Source of the DNA: Fibrobacter sp.
GTDB taxonomy: Bacteria > Fibrobacterota > Fibrobacteria > Fibrobacterales > Fibrobacteraceae
DNA: 64,000 bases
Direction of reading: 5' to 3'
NCBI GenBank assembly: GCA_024398875.1
Contig: JAKSIJ010000012.1
Location: 1-64,000, forward strand
The position numbers were made by a program, and so were the translations under genes. Position 1 is the first letter of the stretch; each line of letters starts with the position of its first letter. Positions 36,401-42,918 of the stretch are shown here, in pieces. The notes under the pieces were generated by a model. It ran no database searches, was not told where the DNA came from, and was given only the letters and a program-made list of their open reading frames with translations.

Positions 36401-37280
36401 GGCGCGAGAATATCCGCTGTATCTGGATACCACTACGGTATGGCCCAAGATTGGTATTGGCGTCACGGTGCCCAACTTCTCACAGCGCGTGTCCTTCTTG
36501 AATCGTTTCAAGAGCGTAAGTACGGCACACCGCTTTGACTATACCAAGACTACTACGGTGCGGCCTTTCCAGAGTGCAGAAGATTCCTGGGCTGAGGTAT
36601 GGAATTTCAATCCCTTGGTTCGCGTGACCTTCTTGACACAGAACAATCTACGAATTGAGAACAGCGTCCGCCTGAAGATTGAATCTACGGATAGGCGCCC
36701 CAAGGAAGAGGTGATAGGCCTTCCCAGTTGGCCCGATTCCGTTGCCAATTCTAGGGATACCACGAAGTACTTCTGGGAAACTCCCTGGATTCATACCGCC
36801 CTCTATAATGACTTTGCCATCAATGTGGGGAATGATTTGACCATTTCTTACCCGCTAAAGACCAAGCGTGGGTTCCAGATATGGAAGTGGTACTTTAAAT
36901 TGGACAATGATATTGATTTGAGACTTACTGCTGGCTACGATTACAATAAGACTATTCGCAAGGAATATGATCCGGATCCTGGTTACAAGGTATGGGAAAA
37001 GGAAAGTGGCACTGATGGCATTTATAAACAGTGGAAGTTTGACGATTATGCAGAACCCTTTGTGGCCTATAAGCCCAAGTTGAGTTTGACAGACCGCACG
37101 GTGCCCTTGCGCACCCATGAATGGTTCATTCGCCCTAGTGCGGGCTATGAATTTAATAAGATTGCGTCTATGAGTAGCTATATCGAATATCGCCAGATTC
37201 ATGAAAAGCTGGACGATGAGACGCCACATCTGCGGCAGATACTGCAGTTTGAAATCGCGCTGATGCTACGGTTTGACTAA
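30408..37280 (+). CDS. sprA: SprA/Sov-like type 9 secretion outer-membrane translocon
   Basis: The 2290-residue protein is the size of SprA/Sov, the large beta-barrel pore of the type 9 secretion system. After a signal segment (RIAFCLVLSLATSLTWSQ) come long beta-rich regions with SprA-like blocks. These are VEDFETSVTGLNYPLSRLSW, LFTRVWVGRLNPGVAEAKVQ, AQVDFADFISLSGAIRYQDGDF, then FLNDSLGFHIPVNIGYN, and the barrel end LRQILQFEIALMLRF. No ATG exists before residue 67 (30606), so the start must be a TTG at 30408 or 30417. It would export proteins with sorting tails such as the GH44-like enzyme. Other T9SS genes (porV, sprE, gldK-N) are not in the window. Confidence 0.85.
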   Translation: MCLLFLRFSHRTRFGRIAFCLVLSLATSLTWSQEGSDASKPPEYPAGGEPTTHDPAETEWQPTYQYMELPPSATPLNNMLPFGGIGASPRLMKTTKGQAYTHDIDMATRELDVSEKRVNGISRDTTTVWTAHYPELADYVSDMYDVGRKNLWLNGLVGQRDAGYEAPEMGSMFDISVPVPMPAWMKDFGFDKPKLMLQGTMDIRLKGYGEKDDAEGSTNTSLVPSLSLTYDPSFMVKGKIGPYITVEINNVESGLGIQNQVRVVYEESYKDEFEDYILQRVEAGTTSLSLTGTELTGYSENHQGLFGIKAEWKLGDWRLTTIASQDGGSQEEYTINASETTTEYQILDKQFVAYRYYFLNHDARDNYINAAIAGRTTSSYPATNLKLYKRSAMNISKDVIDNLTVVYVTRSGKRIEKKVERMVEIPSSDYVYDSKTGILKVNGVNRNTLLAASWSNDGTGRTGTTIRDGSKVVLIQWDATLSELTDIDKLMLRNVYAVGISDGASSSFVLRMKNKSGTTGTFLKDLGVADSTTGVPLVNDASIFKKDASGNYTGEMWLPCKPMKEYDGPRAAERARENCLEPLRLLDSTGAMAQMYTLPVYNLGRFTSRFYFESVGKRRNSVISVRDPSSSYSVSAGSCMDISPGTEKLTAGSTVLVRGTDYEVNYELGQIELLSERALDPNKEIKVTFECEPLFEIDNKLLLGARAELPLERYGFGSGSLFGVTALYKSQSTTAKTPTLGNEPFSSVLWGMNLRLQDTVQVLTDLVNAIPGIETNAKSNWRFEAEFAASHHNANTSDDNEALVEDFETSVTGLNYPLSRLSWYPASPPGGVASNLPTYIPDQDFRHKGEFIWHSNNTELYKYIYPSVGNSDVDNQHLTVLKMTLRANDNLVGNSWGGIMRPNSSYYQDLSDMKYIEIVARGNVGSVFIDLGLVSEDISINGAEPNGTYDGENDLGTTTALHDKGIDGLSGSDEVRTVWDCRISGCVSSKVSTLNSDASTMDIAQDNYDDDLEDESDPPVNINGTENNSGERAYDTEDINRNGSLDTDISFVRYRIDLSDTDPANFEELKNGWRKWRIPLNQYDTIVSPTGGDYKSILAEALFTRVWVGRLNPGVAEAKVQIVDLAVVGNSWEETTVADLYKTSSTENSQIVEVNGSPVEVTESVDTRDTSYIKVSTINNRENSNQYTKSPNIKTERDTDTNAPLKETALVLDYQNMSPGQEVGVTRIFETDVKDLSSYKSVKMEIHYQTEASKVPVRFAIQFGEGSLDGSSDYYEWSFRPVKYECTATERTQDCHEHNWLDNAFAMNISDFSDMKRGRHPPFVEPVVKNLGGDREEQIKLVGNPSVTNIDWMRFVIIADSSADPSDLEGTFWIDDFRLSDMDTEWGYAARTSAQVDFADFISLSGAIRYQDGDFATLSTTGGSPKPKVSDAASQLDISGDINISLNKFLNDSLGFHIPVNIGYNSTTKRPYMKPTDDLLLKKSSFGDLTKDMFQNELSVTEDDEEEELRADAESKGYESYVREKSFSISYSKDYKAAESKIGEIASQILLERPAISYSYNESEGRATTSADSTYSYHTVLEYKLGTFSMFKLKPMEGLNKYDNVFAKNYAKVEFEPWPQTFDLTLFDFNYVRYVDQDRDPDFVEPQVDKVVTYTADLNHKLNMRWNILSFLSTSYSLNISRDMYGGGDREGFVKENFFTSKEGGLFASDYIFDYDHTDRKVYVSRDSVVVIPYDTIPRVGEDGRELAIDMQNPNSYEILYDTTGFYKVDSVGHREYGRSYGILRNERSRSQQFKIGFNPLIIPFIPFNTTFTSDFNQQKTIPDDFDFYDETSIEKNYWTISQTNRFEFSPTFRIIDFLNMFGKDNGASRAVQKIKWSEIRFSWNASTNTVGENFTLAQLNEEQHVTPLQYYLYGLGLGNGYRNRGLWNIVSGDMGLTERSDFEQFAEYRNRHVDTLVYQGNFTHSVSRQLQMGTGITLPFWDIGITGDLQWREDFSQAREYPLYLDTTTVWPKIGIGVTVPNFSQRVSFLNRFKSVSTAHRFDYTKTTTVRPFQSAEDSWAEVWNFNPLVRVTFLTQNNLRIENSVRLKIESTDRRPKEEVIGLPSWPDSVANSRDTTKYFWETPWIHTALYNDFAINVGNDLTISYPLKTKRGFQIWKWYFKLDNDIDLRLTAGYDYNKTIRKEYDPDPGYKVWEKESGTDGIYKQWKFDDYAEPFVAYKPKLSLTDRTVPLRTHEWFIRPSAGYEFNKIASMSSYIEYRQIHEKLDDETPHLRQILQFEIALMLRFD

Positions 37281-37369
37281 TCAAATTTAGAATTAAGAAT
37301 GCATAATTCAGAATTGATTTCTGGAGAGTGCGAAGCACTAATTTTGCATTTTGAATTGTGAATTTTGAA
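37281..37369. repeat. AT-rich intergenic repeat with AGTGCGAAGCACT core
   Basis: The core palindrome AGTGCGAAGCACT at 37327-37339 is followed by AATTTTGCATTTTGAATTGT and further TGAATT units. The same core and tail occur on the opposite strand at 51840-51920. Confidence 0.65.
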
Positions 37370-38143
37370 TTATTTCACGATTCCTACGTCGCTTTTCTTT
37401 ACGAACCCGCGGATTTTTTCGCCCAAGCGAATCTCTACAAAGTTCCCCTGCTCACCGGTAACTTCAAAGGAAGTTCCTTCGGAAAGCGTATTGAGGGTCT
37501 GAGCCTTATTGTCGGGAGCGCTGGTGACATCGGCATCTTTGGCGGTGACAACTCCGGTAACTTCAGTTTCGAGAACAAAGATTTTGTAGGCGGCACTGGC
37601 ACCAATGACGCAGAATATCAAGGTTAAAACAAAAATAGCGCCCATTCCCACATTCTTCATCTTTTCGTTGAGCGAGAACTTTCGGTAGATGGCAATGAGA
37701 ATTGCGCACCAGAAGAGAATCAGCAAAAGCGCGAGTTGCGTTTTGAGGCTTAAGGCGTGATGCATCTGGAACAACGTGGAGAGAATGGGATTTTCTTCCT
37801 CCTCTTCCACTTTATCGCGGGTCATGGCCTGGGCAAAGTTCAGGTTATGCTGAATATCTTCGTCGTTTGCTTTGAGGCGGAGCGCCTGCTTGTAGTAGAA
37901 AATGGAAAATCCTAGATTCCCGTTGCGGAAATAAGCGTTTCCCAGATTGTAGAAAAGGTCTGCATTTTCGATTCCATTATCTACGCAGGTGCGCCATTCG
38001 TCGATGGCTCTTTCGAAATCGCTTTCATTGTATGCTTTGGTGCCGGCTTCAATGCCTGCACAGTTTGTTTCGCCCGCAATTGCAGAACTTGCAAATGCGA
38101 TTGCAGCACAGAATACGATGACGAGGGAGTTCATGAATTTCAT
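37370..38143 (-). CDS. batE: BatE-like TPR and SH3 membrane protein
   Basis: The 257-residue protein starts at MKFMNSLVIVF (38143), where its ATG overlaps the batD stop as TAATG, so it is translationally coupled. A signal peptide is followed by TPR units (AIDEWRTCVDNGIENADLFYNLGNAYFR, NLGFSIFYYKQALRLKANDED), two membrane helices (TQLALLLILFWCAILIAIY, VGMGAIFVLTLIFCVIGAS) and a bacterial SH3 domain at the end (VTSAPDNKAQTLNTLSEGTSFEV). Bat proteins are linked to aerotolerance and envelope stress in Bacteroidota and Leptospira. The upstream in-frame extension overlaps batD and is not used. Confidence 0.82.
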   Translation of the reverse strand: MKFMNSLVIVFCAAIAFASSAIAGETNCAGIEAGTKAYNESDFERAIDEWRTCVDNGIENADLFYNLGNAYFRNGNLGFSIFYYKQALRLKANDEDIQHNLNFAQAMTRDKVEEEEENPILSTLFQMHHALSLKTQLALLLILFWCAILIAIYRKFSLNEKMKNVGMGAIFVLTLIFCVIGASAAYKIFVLETEVTGVVTAKDADVTSAPDNKAQTLNTLSEGTSFEVTGEQGNFVEIRLGEKIRGFVKKSDVGIVK

Positions 38144-39951
38144 TACTTTAACCTCCCGAGACTTTCGCAGAGTTTTTCCACGTCGGCGAGCATCTGCCGC
38201 TGTTCCTCGTTGGAGGAATCCACAGGAGCATACCGGACAAAGGCACACTTGTCCAACCAATTGTCAATGGCGGTAATGGTGTCTGCGCTTACTTGGAGAT
38301 TCTCCAGTTCCTGATTCATCTGGCTGCGGGTCATACCCTTGAATTCCAGATTGGTGAGGTTGCTGAGGTAATCAATGAGGCCTGTTTCCAAAGCGGCGAA
38401 GAAGGCCTTGCCATCCCGCTTCTGGAGGGCATTTTGGGCGGCTGCGAATTTTTCTTTAAGCAGTTTGTTGGCTTTGCCTTTGCGGACTAGCGCTGCATTG
38501 CTGTTGTGCTTGCGGCGGCTGGCGATAACTGCAGTTACAATGAAGTAGAAGGGAATGGCACTGAAGAATAAAATCCAGTAGAGAATGCTGCGGTGGGGCG
38601 CTGCATTTTGAGAACCGTCGCTCACGCTGTGGATGAAGCGGATGTCGGTACCCAAGTTCTCGATTTCTTGCTTTTGGACGGCGGCAGGGCCTGCTACAGG
38701 ATTCTGGAATGCCGCTTCGGCAGAGGCTTCACCCTTCTCTACAATGATGTTCCAAGGGCCAGCTTTTGCGGACTCGTACTTCTTCTTTGCAGGATTGAAC
38801 CAGGAGTAAGAAATTTCTGGAATGGTGAATTCACCCTTCTTTTTCGGGTAGAGGAACACCTTGATTTGCTTGGAGGTGATTACCTTACTGCCGGAGATTT
38901 TTTTGTTGATGGAATTCTCGGGCGGAACGGAGCGGAATTCGCTGAAGTCCGGGAACTTGGGGTCTGTTATGGTGCCTGGAGTGCCATCGCCGCTGATGTT
39001 CACGGTGAGGGTCATGGCTTCGCCAACGGTTAAGGAAGTCTTATCGAAGTCAGCGCTGAACTTGTAGTCGCCCACCATGCCAGAGAAGTCTGCGGGCTTG
39101 CCTTCTGCAGGCAATGGCTTCACGGTGATGTTGATGGTGGGGGTGGATGCTTCGGCTTCTACAGATTCCTGCTTGACGCTCCTGCTGGTAAAGGACATCC
39201 CGCCCATTTGCTTGCTTTCTTCAACGACTTTGGGCTCGCCTCGTTTGGTGTACTTGAATTTGAATGGCGGAATTTTCAGGCTGCCGCTTTTAGTGGGGCT
39301 TAGCCAGGCGAACTTGGCACTGGCCTGCATTTCACGCCGGGCGCCTTCCACGGGTTTGAATTCCAAACTGCTCAAATCGCTGCGGTGGACAATGAAGTCA
39401 TTGCCCGTGTTCATGTCCGTTGCTTGCAAGCCGCCCTCGAAATGCTCGTAGGTATGGAACCCGAGGGTGACGTAGAACTGTTCGCCTTCATAAATGGTCT
39501 TCTTGCTGGGGGAGAGGCTGACAGTTACGGCATCGTCGGTAAAAGCCTTCTGCACATTGACGGGAATGTTTCCACTGATAACGCGTTTTTCGCCATCAAT
39601 CACCCAGGTGATTGTGCCGACATTGATATTCCCTGTCTTTTTGGGAGCCTTCAGTTTGAAGGTATAGATGCGTGCCTTGTAAGACCTGCTGCCACCTCCG
39701 AAGAAGGAGTTGAACATGTCGTCAAAACCAGGACGGATGACTTGATCGGTACTGTCTAAACCAGAAAAGGTAAAACCATTTTTGGGCTCGATTTGCAGTT
39801 CGCCTCTATTTTCGGGAATCTCTTGTAGAGGGACGACCAACTGGAGGCCGAAATTTTTGCCAGCTTCCACCCGTTCCCTGTCCAGTTGGAGGGAAGGACT
39901 TGCGATGACCATTGTGGCCACAGTGGCAATAATCGGCAGAATGCGCTTCAT
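38143..39951 (-). CDS. batD: BatD family protein
   Basis: The 602-residue protein has a signal peptide (MKRILPIIATVATMVIASPS), then beta-rich BatD modules (LQLDRERVEAGKNFGLQLVVP, AVTVSLSPSKKTIYEGEQFYVTLGF, FDKTSLTVGEAMTLTVNISGDG). A membrane helix near residue 440 (SILYWILFFSAIPFYFIVTAV) and a cytoplasmic helical tail follow. It is the first gene of a two-gene operon with batE. The usual batA/batB VWA genes and the MoxR ATPase are not beside it. A TAATTTTG box ends five bases before the start codon, suggesting a leaderless transcript. Confidence 0.85.
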   Translation of the reverse strand: MKRILPIIATVATMVIASPSLQLDRERVEAGKNFGLQLVVPLQEIPENRGELQIEPKNGFTFSGLDSTDQVIRPGFDDMFNSFFGGGSRSYKARIYTFKLKAPKKTGNINVGTITWVIDGEKRVISGNIPVNVQKAFTDDAVTVSLSPSKKTIYEGEQFYVTLGFHTYEHFEGGLQATDMNTGNDFIVHRSDLSSLEFKPVEGARREMQASAKFAWLSPTKSGSLKIPPFKFKYTKRGEPKVVEESKQMGGMSFTSRSVKQESVEAEASTPTINITVKPLPAEGKPADFSGMVGDYKFSADFDKTSLTVGEAMTLTVNISGDGTPGTITDPKFPDFSEFRSVPPENSINKKISGSKVITSKQIKVFLYPKKKGEFTIPEISYSWFNPAKKKYESAKAGPWNIIVEKGEASAEAAFQNPVAGPAAVQKQEIENLGTDIRFIHSVSDGSQNAAPHRSILYWILFFSAIPFYFIVTAVIASRRKHNSNAALVRKGKANKLLKEKFAAAQNALQKRDGKAFFAALETGLIDYLSNLTNLEFKGMTRSQMNQELENLQVSADTITAIDNWLDKCAFVRYAPVDSSNEEQRQMLADVEKLCESLGRLK

Positions 39952-39955
39952 GTGC

Positions 39956-39963
39956 CAAAATTA
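39956..39963 (-). promoter_or_regulatory. TAnnTTTG box immediately before batD
   Basis: On the minus strand TAATTTTG is followed by GCAC and the ATG at 39951. There is no room for a ribosome site between the expected start point and the ATG. Confidence 0.4.
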
Positions 39964-40098
39964 CCAAAATATGAGTCGCAAAAATGGTCTTTTTTCTTAA
40001 AAAAGGCTGAAAAAACAGAAAAAAGTAAACAAAACTTTACCCCTTTTGTAAATAAAAGTATATATTAAGGTGGAGTAGCCAAAAAAGGTTTTTTCTTG

Positions 40099-40683
40099 AT
40101 GACCCTCAATAACATAGAACATAAAATTTCTAGCTTTAGCGCCATGAACAAGCGTGGTGTTACACTGATTGAAGTTTTGGTGGTAGTTATCATCATGGGT
40201 GTTTTGGCGGGCCTTGGTGTTGCTAATCTCCAGCAGGCGGTGAGAAATACCCGGATTAAGGATGCGGCTATGAATACGGCTGCATTCTTGGAACGTGTGG
40301 CCAATGATGCCAATCGTTTGAATATGCCATTGTGTGTAAAGGTAGACCAGACTACTAAGAAAACGATAACGGCGTACAGGTCTGTGAATGGTAGTTGCAA
40401 CAATCCGGGGGATAAGGTTGCAGAGATGACGCTGGATTCCGATAATAAATTTGTGGTAGCTGAAAAAGATCCTACTGAATGTACTGTAAATGGAATGCAA
40501 AACTATGTTAGCAATACGGCTGTTTTTGCTCCTAGATTGGGGTTATCTGCAGCACCTTCGGGGTGTTGGTATGTTCGCTATGGTGGAACGGAACATTATG
40601 GAGTTGCCATCAAAGCCGCTACACGAAACAACTTGACCTACATGCTGAGCTACGATGGCGCGCAGACATGGATGGCTCACTAA
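40099..40683 (+). CDS. Prepilin-type N-methylation protein (pseudopilin), first of a pair
   Basis: The protein has a type IV prepilin signal, MNKRG^VTLIEVLVVVIIMGVLAGLG, with Glu at position +5 and the hydrophobic helix. This is typical of GspH-like pseudopilins of type II secretion or type IV pili. The body has four Cys (GSCNNPGDK, DPTECTVNG, PSGCWYVRYGG). Two starts are possible: ATG at 40099, preceded by AAAGG, gives 194 residues with a 15-residue leader before the second Met; ATG at 40144 gives 179 residues without a ribosome site. The next pseudopilin starts 11 bases after the stop. Confidence 0.85.
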   Translation: MTLNNIEHKISSFSAMNKRGVTLIEVLVVVIIMGVLAGLGVANLQQAVRNTRIKDAAMNTAAFLERVANDANRLNMPLCVKVDQTTKKTITAYRSVNGSCNNPGDKVAEMTLDSDNKFVVAEKDPTECTVNGMQNYVSNTAVFAPRLGLSAAPSGCWYVRYGGTEHYGVAIKAATRNNLTYMLSYDGAQTWMAH

Positions 40684-40694
40684 AGGATGTACTC

Positions 40695-41195
40695 ATGCTA
40701 AACCGCTTTCAAAATATGAAGTATAAGAGAGGCTTTGGCATTGCCGAAGTCCTGGTGGCGGCGTTGGTCCTTGGGTTCCTGTACCTTGCTTTGCTGAATA
40801 TGCAGAAGGGCAACCGTGAGGCTTTGCTCCGTATTCGCGGTCGTGATGGTGCTGTTGAAGTAGCACAGAACATTATGGATTCACTTCGTACGGTGGGAAT
40901 CGCTGGCTTGACAGATTGTGTGAAGTCCGATGATGAAGGAAAGAGTTGTGAGAGAAAGGACTCTCTTTTCTGGGATCGCGGTAGGTTTGTAGGCGGTAAT
41001 AATGATGGGACAAATAGGGCCAGAATTATTTACACCTCCGAGGTGACTTTCTCTCCAGATTCGGTCTATACTGCTGAGGCTACTTCTCAGTATGAAACAG
41101 TGAGGCACGTTTATGCAAAGCGTGCCTTGGTAAAAGTTTCATGGCCTTTTAAGGGCTCTACCCAATCTATTGATATTGAAGGTGTGATTCGCTAA
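40695..41195 (+). CDS. Prepilin-type pseudopilin, second of a pair (GspI/PilV-like)
   Basis: The 166-residue protein starts at ATG 40695, behind AAAGGATG. Its signal is MKYKRG^FGIAEVLVAALVLGFLYLALLNMQ, again with Glu at +5. Position and size suit a minor pseudopilin that caps a type II secretion or type IV pilus fibre. It forms an operon with the preceding pseudopilin, and a strong terminator follows 28 bases after the stop. No secretin, ATPase or peptidase gene for the system is in the window. Confidence 0.85.
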   Translation: MLNRFQNMKYKRGFGIAEVLVAALVLGFLYLALLNMQKGNREALLRIRGRDGAVEVAQNIMDSLRTVGIAGLTDCVKSDDEGKSCERKDSLFWDRGRFVGGNNDGTNRARIIYTSEVTFSPDSVYTAEATSQYETVRHVYAKRALVKVSWPFKGSTQSIDIEGVIR

Positions 41196-41223
41196 AGAAA
41201 TCGCGGGGGCGTATATGTGGAAT

Positions 41224-41256
41224 GGCTGTGGCGAAGTAAGTGCCACGGCCTTTTTT
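41224..41256 (+). terminator. Terminator of the pseudopilin operon
   Basis: GGCTGTGGC-GAAGTAAGT-GCCACGGCC is a 9-bp stem with one G-T pair followed by six T. Confidence 0.9.
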
Positions 41257-41445
41257 GTGCTTGGGGTGTGGTGTACGTTATTCGGAATAAAAAGGAATGT
41301 GAGGTTGGCGTGTTCCACACCTCAGACGATGGTTGCCTTTGGCGGGTAGAGTCTTGCGTGTGATTTTAAATAGGACTGCGGGGAGCGCGGTGGGAAACTG
41401 CGCGGTAGGGGACTGCGCTGCAGGAGACTGTGCGAAGAAACAAGT

Positions 41446-41475
41446 AAAAAAACGCTCGGCATAGCCGAGCGTCTT
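41446..41475 (-). terminator. Terminator of the Ala-rich gene
   Basis: On the minus strand CGCTCGGC-TAT-GCCGAGCG is a perfect stem followed by seven T, 26 bases after the stop codon. Confidence 0.95.
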
Positions 41476-41500
41476 TCGCAAACTTAGGTTCTTGTTAGAA

Positions 41501-42211
41501 TCAGTCCCCAGTGAAGATAATCACGAGAACGGAAGCAACGAATGCTGCAGACACAATGAGGAATTCCCAGGGGTTTTCCATGATGGTGGTCTTGGCGGAA
41601 GCGGTGGCTTCACCTTCAGCGCGCTGCTGTTCAGCGGCTTCAGCCTTAGCCTCTTCTTCGGCAGCCTTCTTGTCGGCTTCAGACTGGGCAAGAGCGGCAC
41701 TGTCTACAGGAGCTTCCTCAGCCTTGGCTTCCAGCACTTCAGCAGGAGCGGCAGTATCTGCAGGAGCGGCAGCGGCTTCGGCGGCAGGAGCGGCAGCGGA
41801 GTCGGCAGCAGGAGCGGCAGCGGCTTCGGCGGCAGGAGCGGCAGCGGAGTCGGCAGCAGGAGCGGCAGCGGCTTCAGCAGCAGGAGCGGCAGCGGAGTCA
41901 GCAGCAGGAGCAGCAGCGGCTTCAGCGGCAGGTGCGGCAGCAGGAGCGGCGGCTTCAGCGGCAGGTGCGGCAGCAGGTGCAGCAGCAGGAGCGGCGGCTT
42001 CAGCGGCAGGTGCGGCAGCAGGAGCGGCGGCTTCGGCAGCAGGTGCAGCAGCTTCAGCGGCAGGAGCGGCGGCTTCAGCAGCAGGTGCGGTGGCAGGTGC
42101 GGCAGCTTCAGCGGCAGGTGCAGCGGCAGGAGCGGCAGCAGGTGCAGCGGCTTCAGCGGCAAAGACCATTGCGGAGGCAAATACGGTTGCCAACAGAATC
42201 TTTCTCATCAT
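41501..42211 (-). CDS. Ala/Pro-rich repeat protein with C-terminal membrane anchor (236 aa)
   Basis: A signal peptide (KILLATVFASAMVFAAEA) leads into about 130 residues made only of Ala, Pro, Glu, Asp and Ser. The first half is PAAEAA / PAAAPAA units. The second is a 16-residue unit, AEAAAAPAADSAAAPA, three times in a row. A charged helix (EADKKAAEEEAKAEAAEQQRAE) and a single membrane helix (FLIVSAAFVASVLVIIF) end it. It could be a rigid envelope spacer. The function is unknown. The start may be the second Met. The coding sequence is itself a tandem repeat and could vary in length between strains. Confidence 0.75.
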   Translation of the reverse strand: MMRKILLATVFASAMVFAAEAAAPAAAPAAAPAAEAAAPATAPAAEAAAPAAEAAAPAAEAAAPAAAPAAEAAAPAAAPAAAPAAEAAAPAAAPAAEAAAAPAADSAAAPAAEAAAAPAADSAAAPAAEAAAAPAADSAAAPAAEAAAAPADTAAPAEVLEAKAEEAPVDSAALAQSEADKKAAEEEAKAEAAEQQRAEGEATASAKTTIMENPWEFLIVSAAFVASVLVIIFTGD

Positions 42212-42248
42212 AATGGTTGTCCTTTTGGATTGTTAATAATTTACTTCA

Positions 42249-42256
42249 CAAAAATA
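42249..42256 (-). promoter_or_regulatory. TAnnTTTG box before the Ala-rich gene
   Basis: On the minus strand TATTTTTG lies about 38 bases before the start codon, the expected place for a -7 element. Confidence 0.4.
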
Positions 42257-42348
42257 GTTCAAAATGAATTGATGGCACGCAAGGGCTTATGCGAAAACCG
42301 CCTGTTTGGGTGCCTTATCCTTAAAATTCACCTTTTATCGGGAATTTT

Positions 42349-42909
42349 TTATTTCATACTCAAAATGGCGCGTAGCTCAGCGGCGGCTTTCTGCAAATCG
42401 TCGTTGATGATGGTGTACTCGTATTTTCCATTGTTTTGGGCAAATTCCATCTCTTTGATGGCATTTTTGAGACGGAGCTGGATGACTTCCTCGGAATCCG
42501 TACCGCGACCCCGGAGACGACGTTCCAATTCCTCGGTGTTAGGAGGGAGGATGAGGATGCCTGTTGCGTCAGGGTAGACTTTATCGAAATTGACTTTGCC
42601 GAATACGTCCAAATCGAAAATGACGCGGTTCCCTTCGGCGAGAGTCTTCTCCACGAAGCTCATGGGCGTGCCGTAGAAGTTCCCATGGACCTCGTTCCAT
42701 TCCACCAGGGCGTCTTCCGCAATCATCTTCTGGAATTCTTCCTTTGTCTTGAAGAAGTAATGGACGCCATCTACTTCGCCCTCGCGCGGGGCGCGGGTTG
42801 TGGCAGAGATGGAGTACTTGATGTCGGGAAAATCTTTGATGACCAGATCTTTGAGTGTGGTCTTGCCGGCACCGCTAGCGGCGCTCATGACGAAAAGCTT
42901 GTTGTTCAT
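42349..42909 (-). CDS. gmk: Guanylate kinase
   Basis: The enzyme phosphorylates GMP to GDP with ATP. The P-loop is SAASGAGKTTL near residue 10. GMP-binding blocks are SISATTRAPREGEVDGVHYFF and YGTPMSFVEKTL. LDVFGKVNF and ILPPNTEELERRLRGRGTDSEE (lid) follow. The ATG at 42909 (MNNKLF) is preferred; the in-frame TTG at 42915 has no advantage. It begins nine bases after the stop of the OLD-type ATPase gene on the same strand, so the two are co-transcribed, an unusual partner. Confidence 0.95.
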   Translation of the reverse strand: MNNKLFVMSAASGAGKTTLKDLVIKDFPDIKYSISATTRAPREGEVDGVHYFFKTKEEFQKMIAEDALVEWNEVHGNFYGTPMSFVEKTLAEGNRVIFDLDVFGKVNFDKVYPDATGILILPPNTEELERRLRGRGTDSEEVIQLRLKNAIKEMEFAQNNGKYEYTIINDDLQKAAAELRAILSMK

Positions 42910-42918
42910 GGCCAAAAT

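Larger units (their letters stand above)
41196..41500. other. Convergent gap with two terminators
   Basis: The 305 bases hold the pilin terminator, a GC-rich set of imperfect GACTGCG/AACTGCGCGG repeats (41373-41435), and the minus-strand terminator of the Ala-rich gene. No gene is evident. Confidence 0.6.

Noticed and set aside
41373-41435. GACTGCG-type repeats as a possible origin or integration site
   Set aside because: Units are short and imperfect, with no DnaA boxes or integrase.
41511-42577. Ser/Gly- and Ala-rich open frames on the plus strand opposite the Ala/Pro protein
   Set aside because: They are mirror frames of a GC-rich tandem repeat. Only the minus-strand frame has a signal peptide, membrane helix and terminator.
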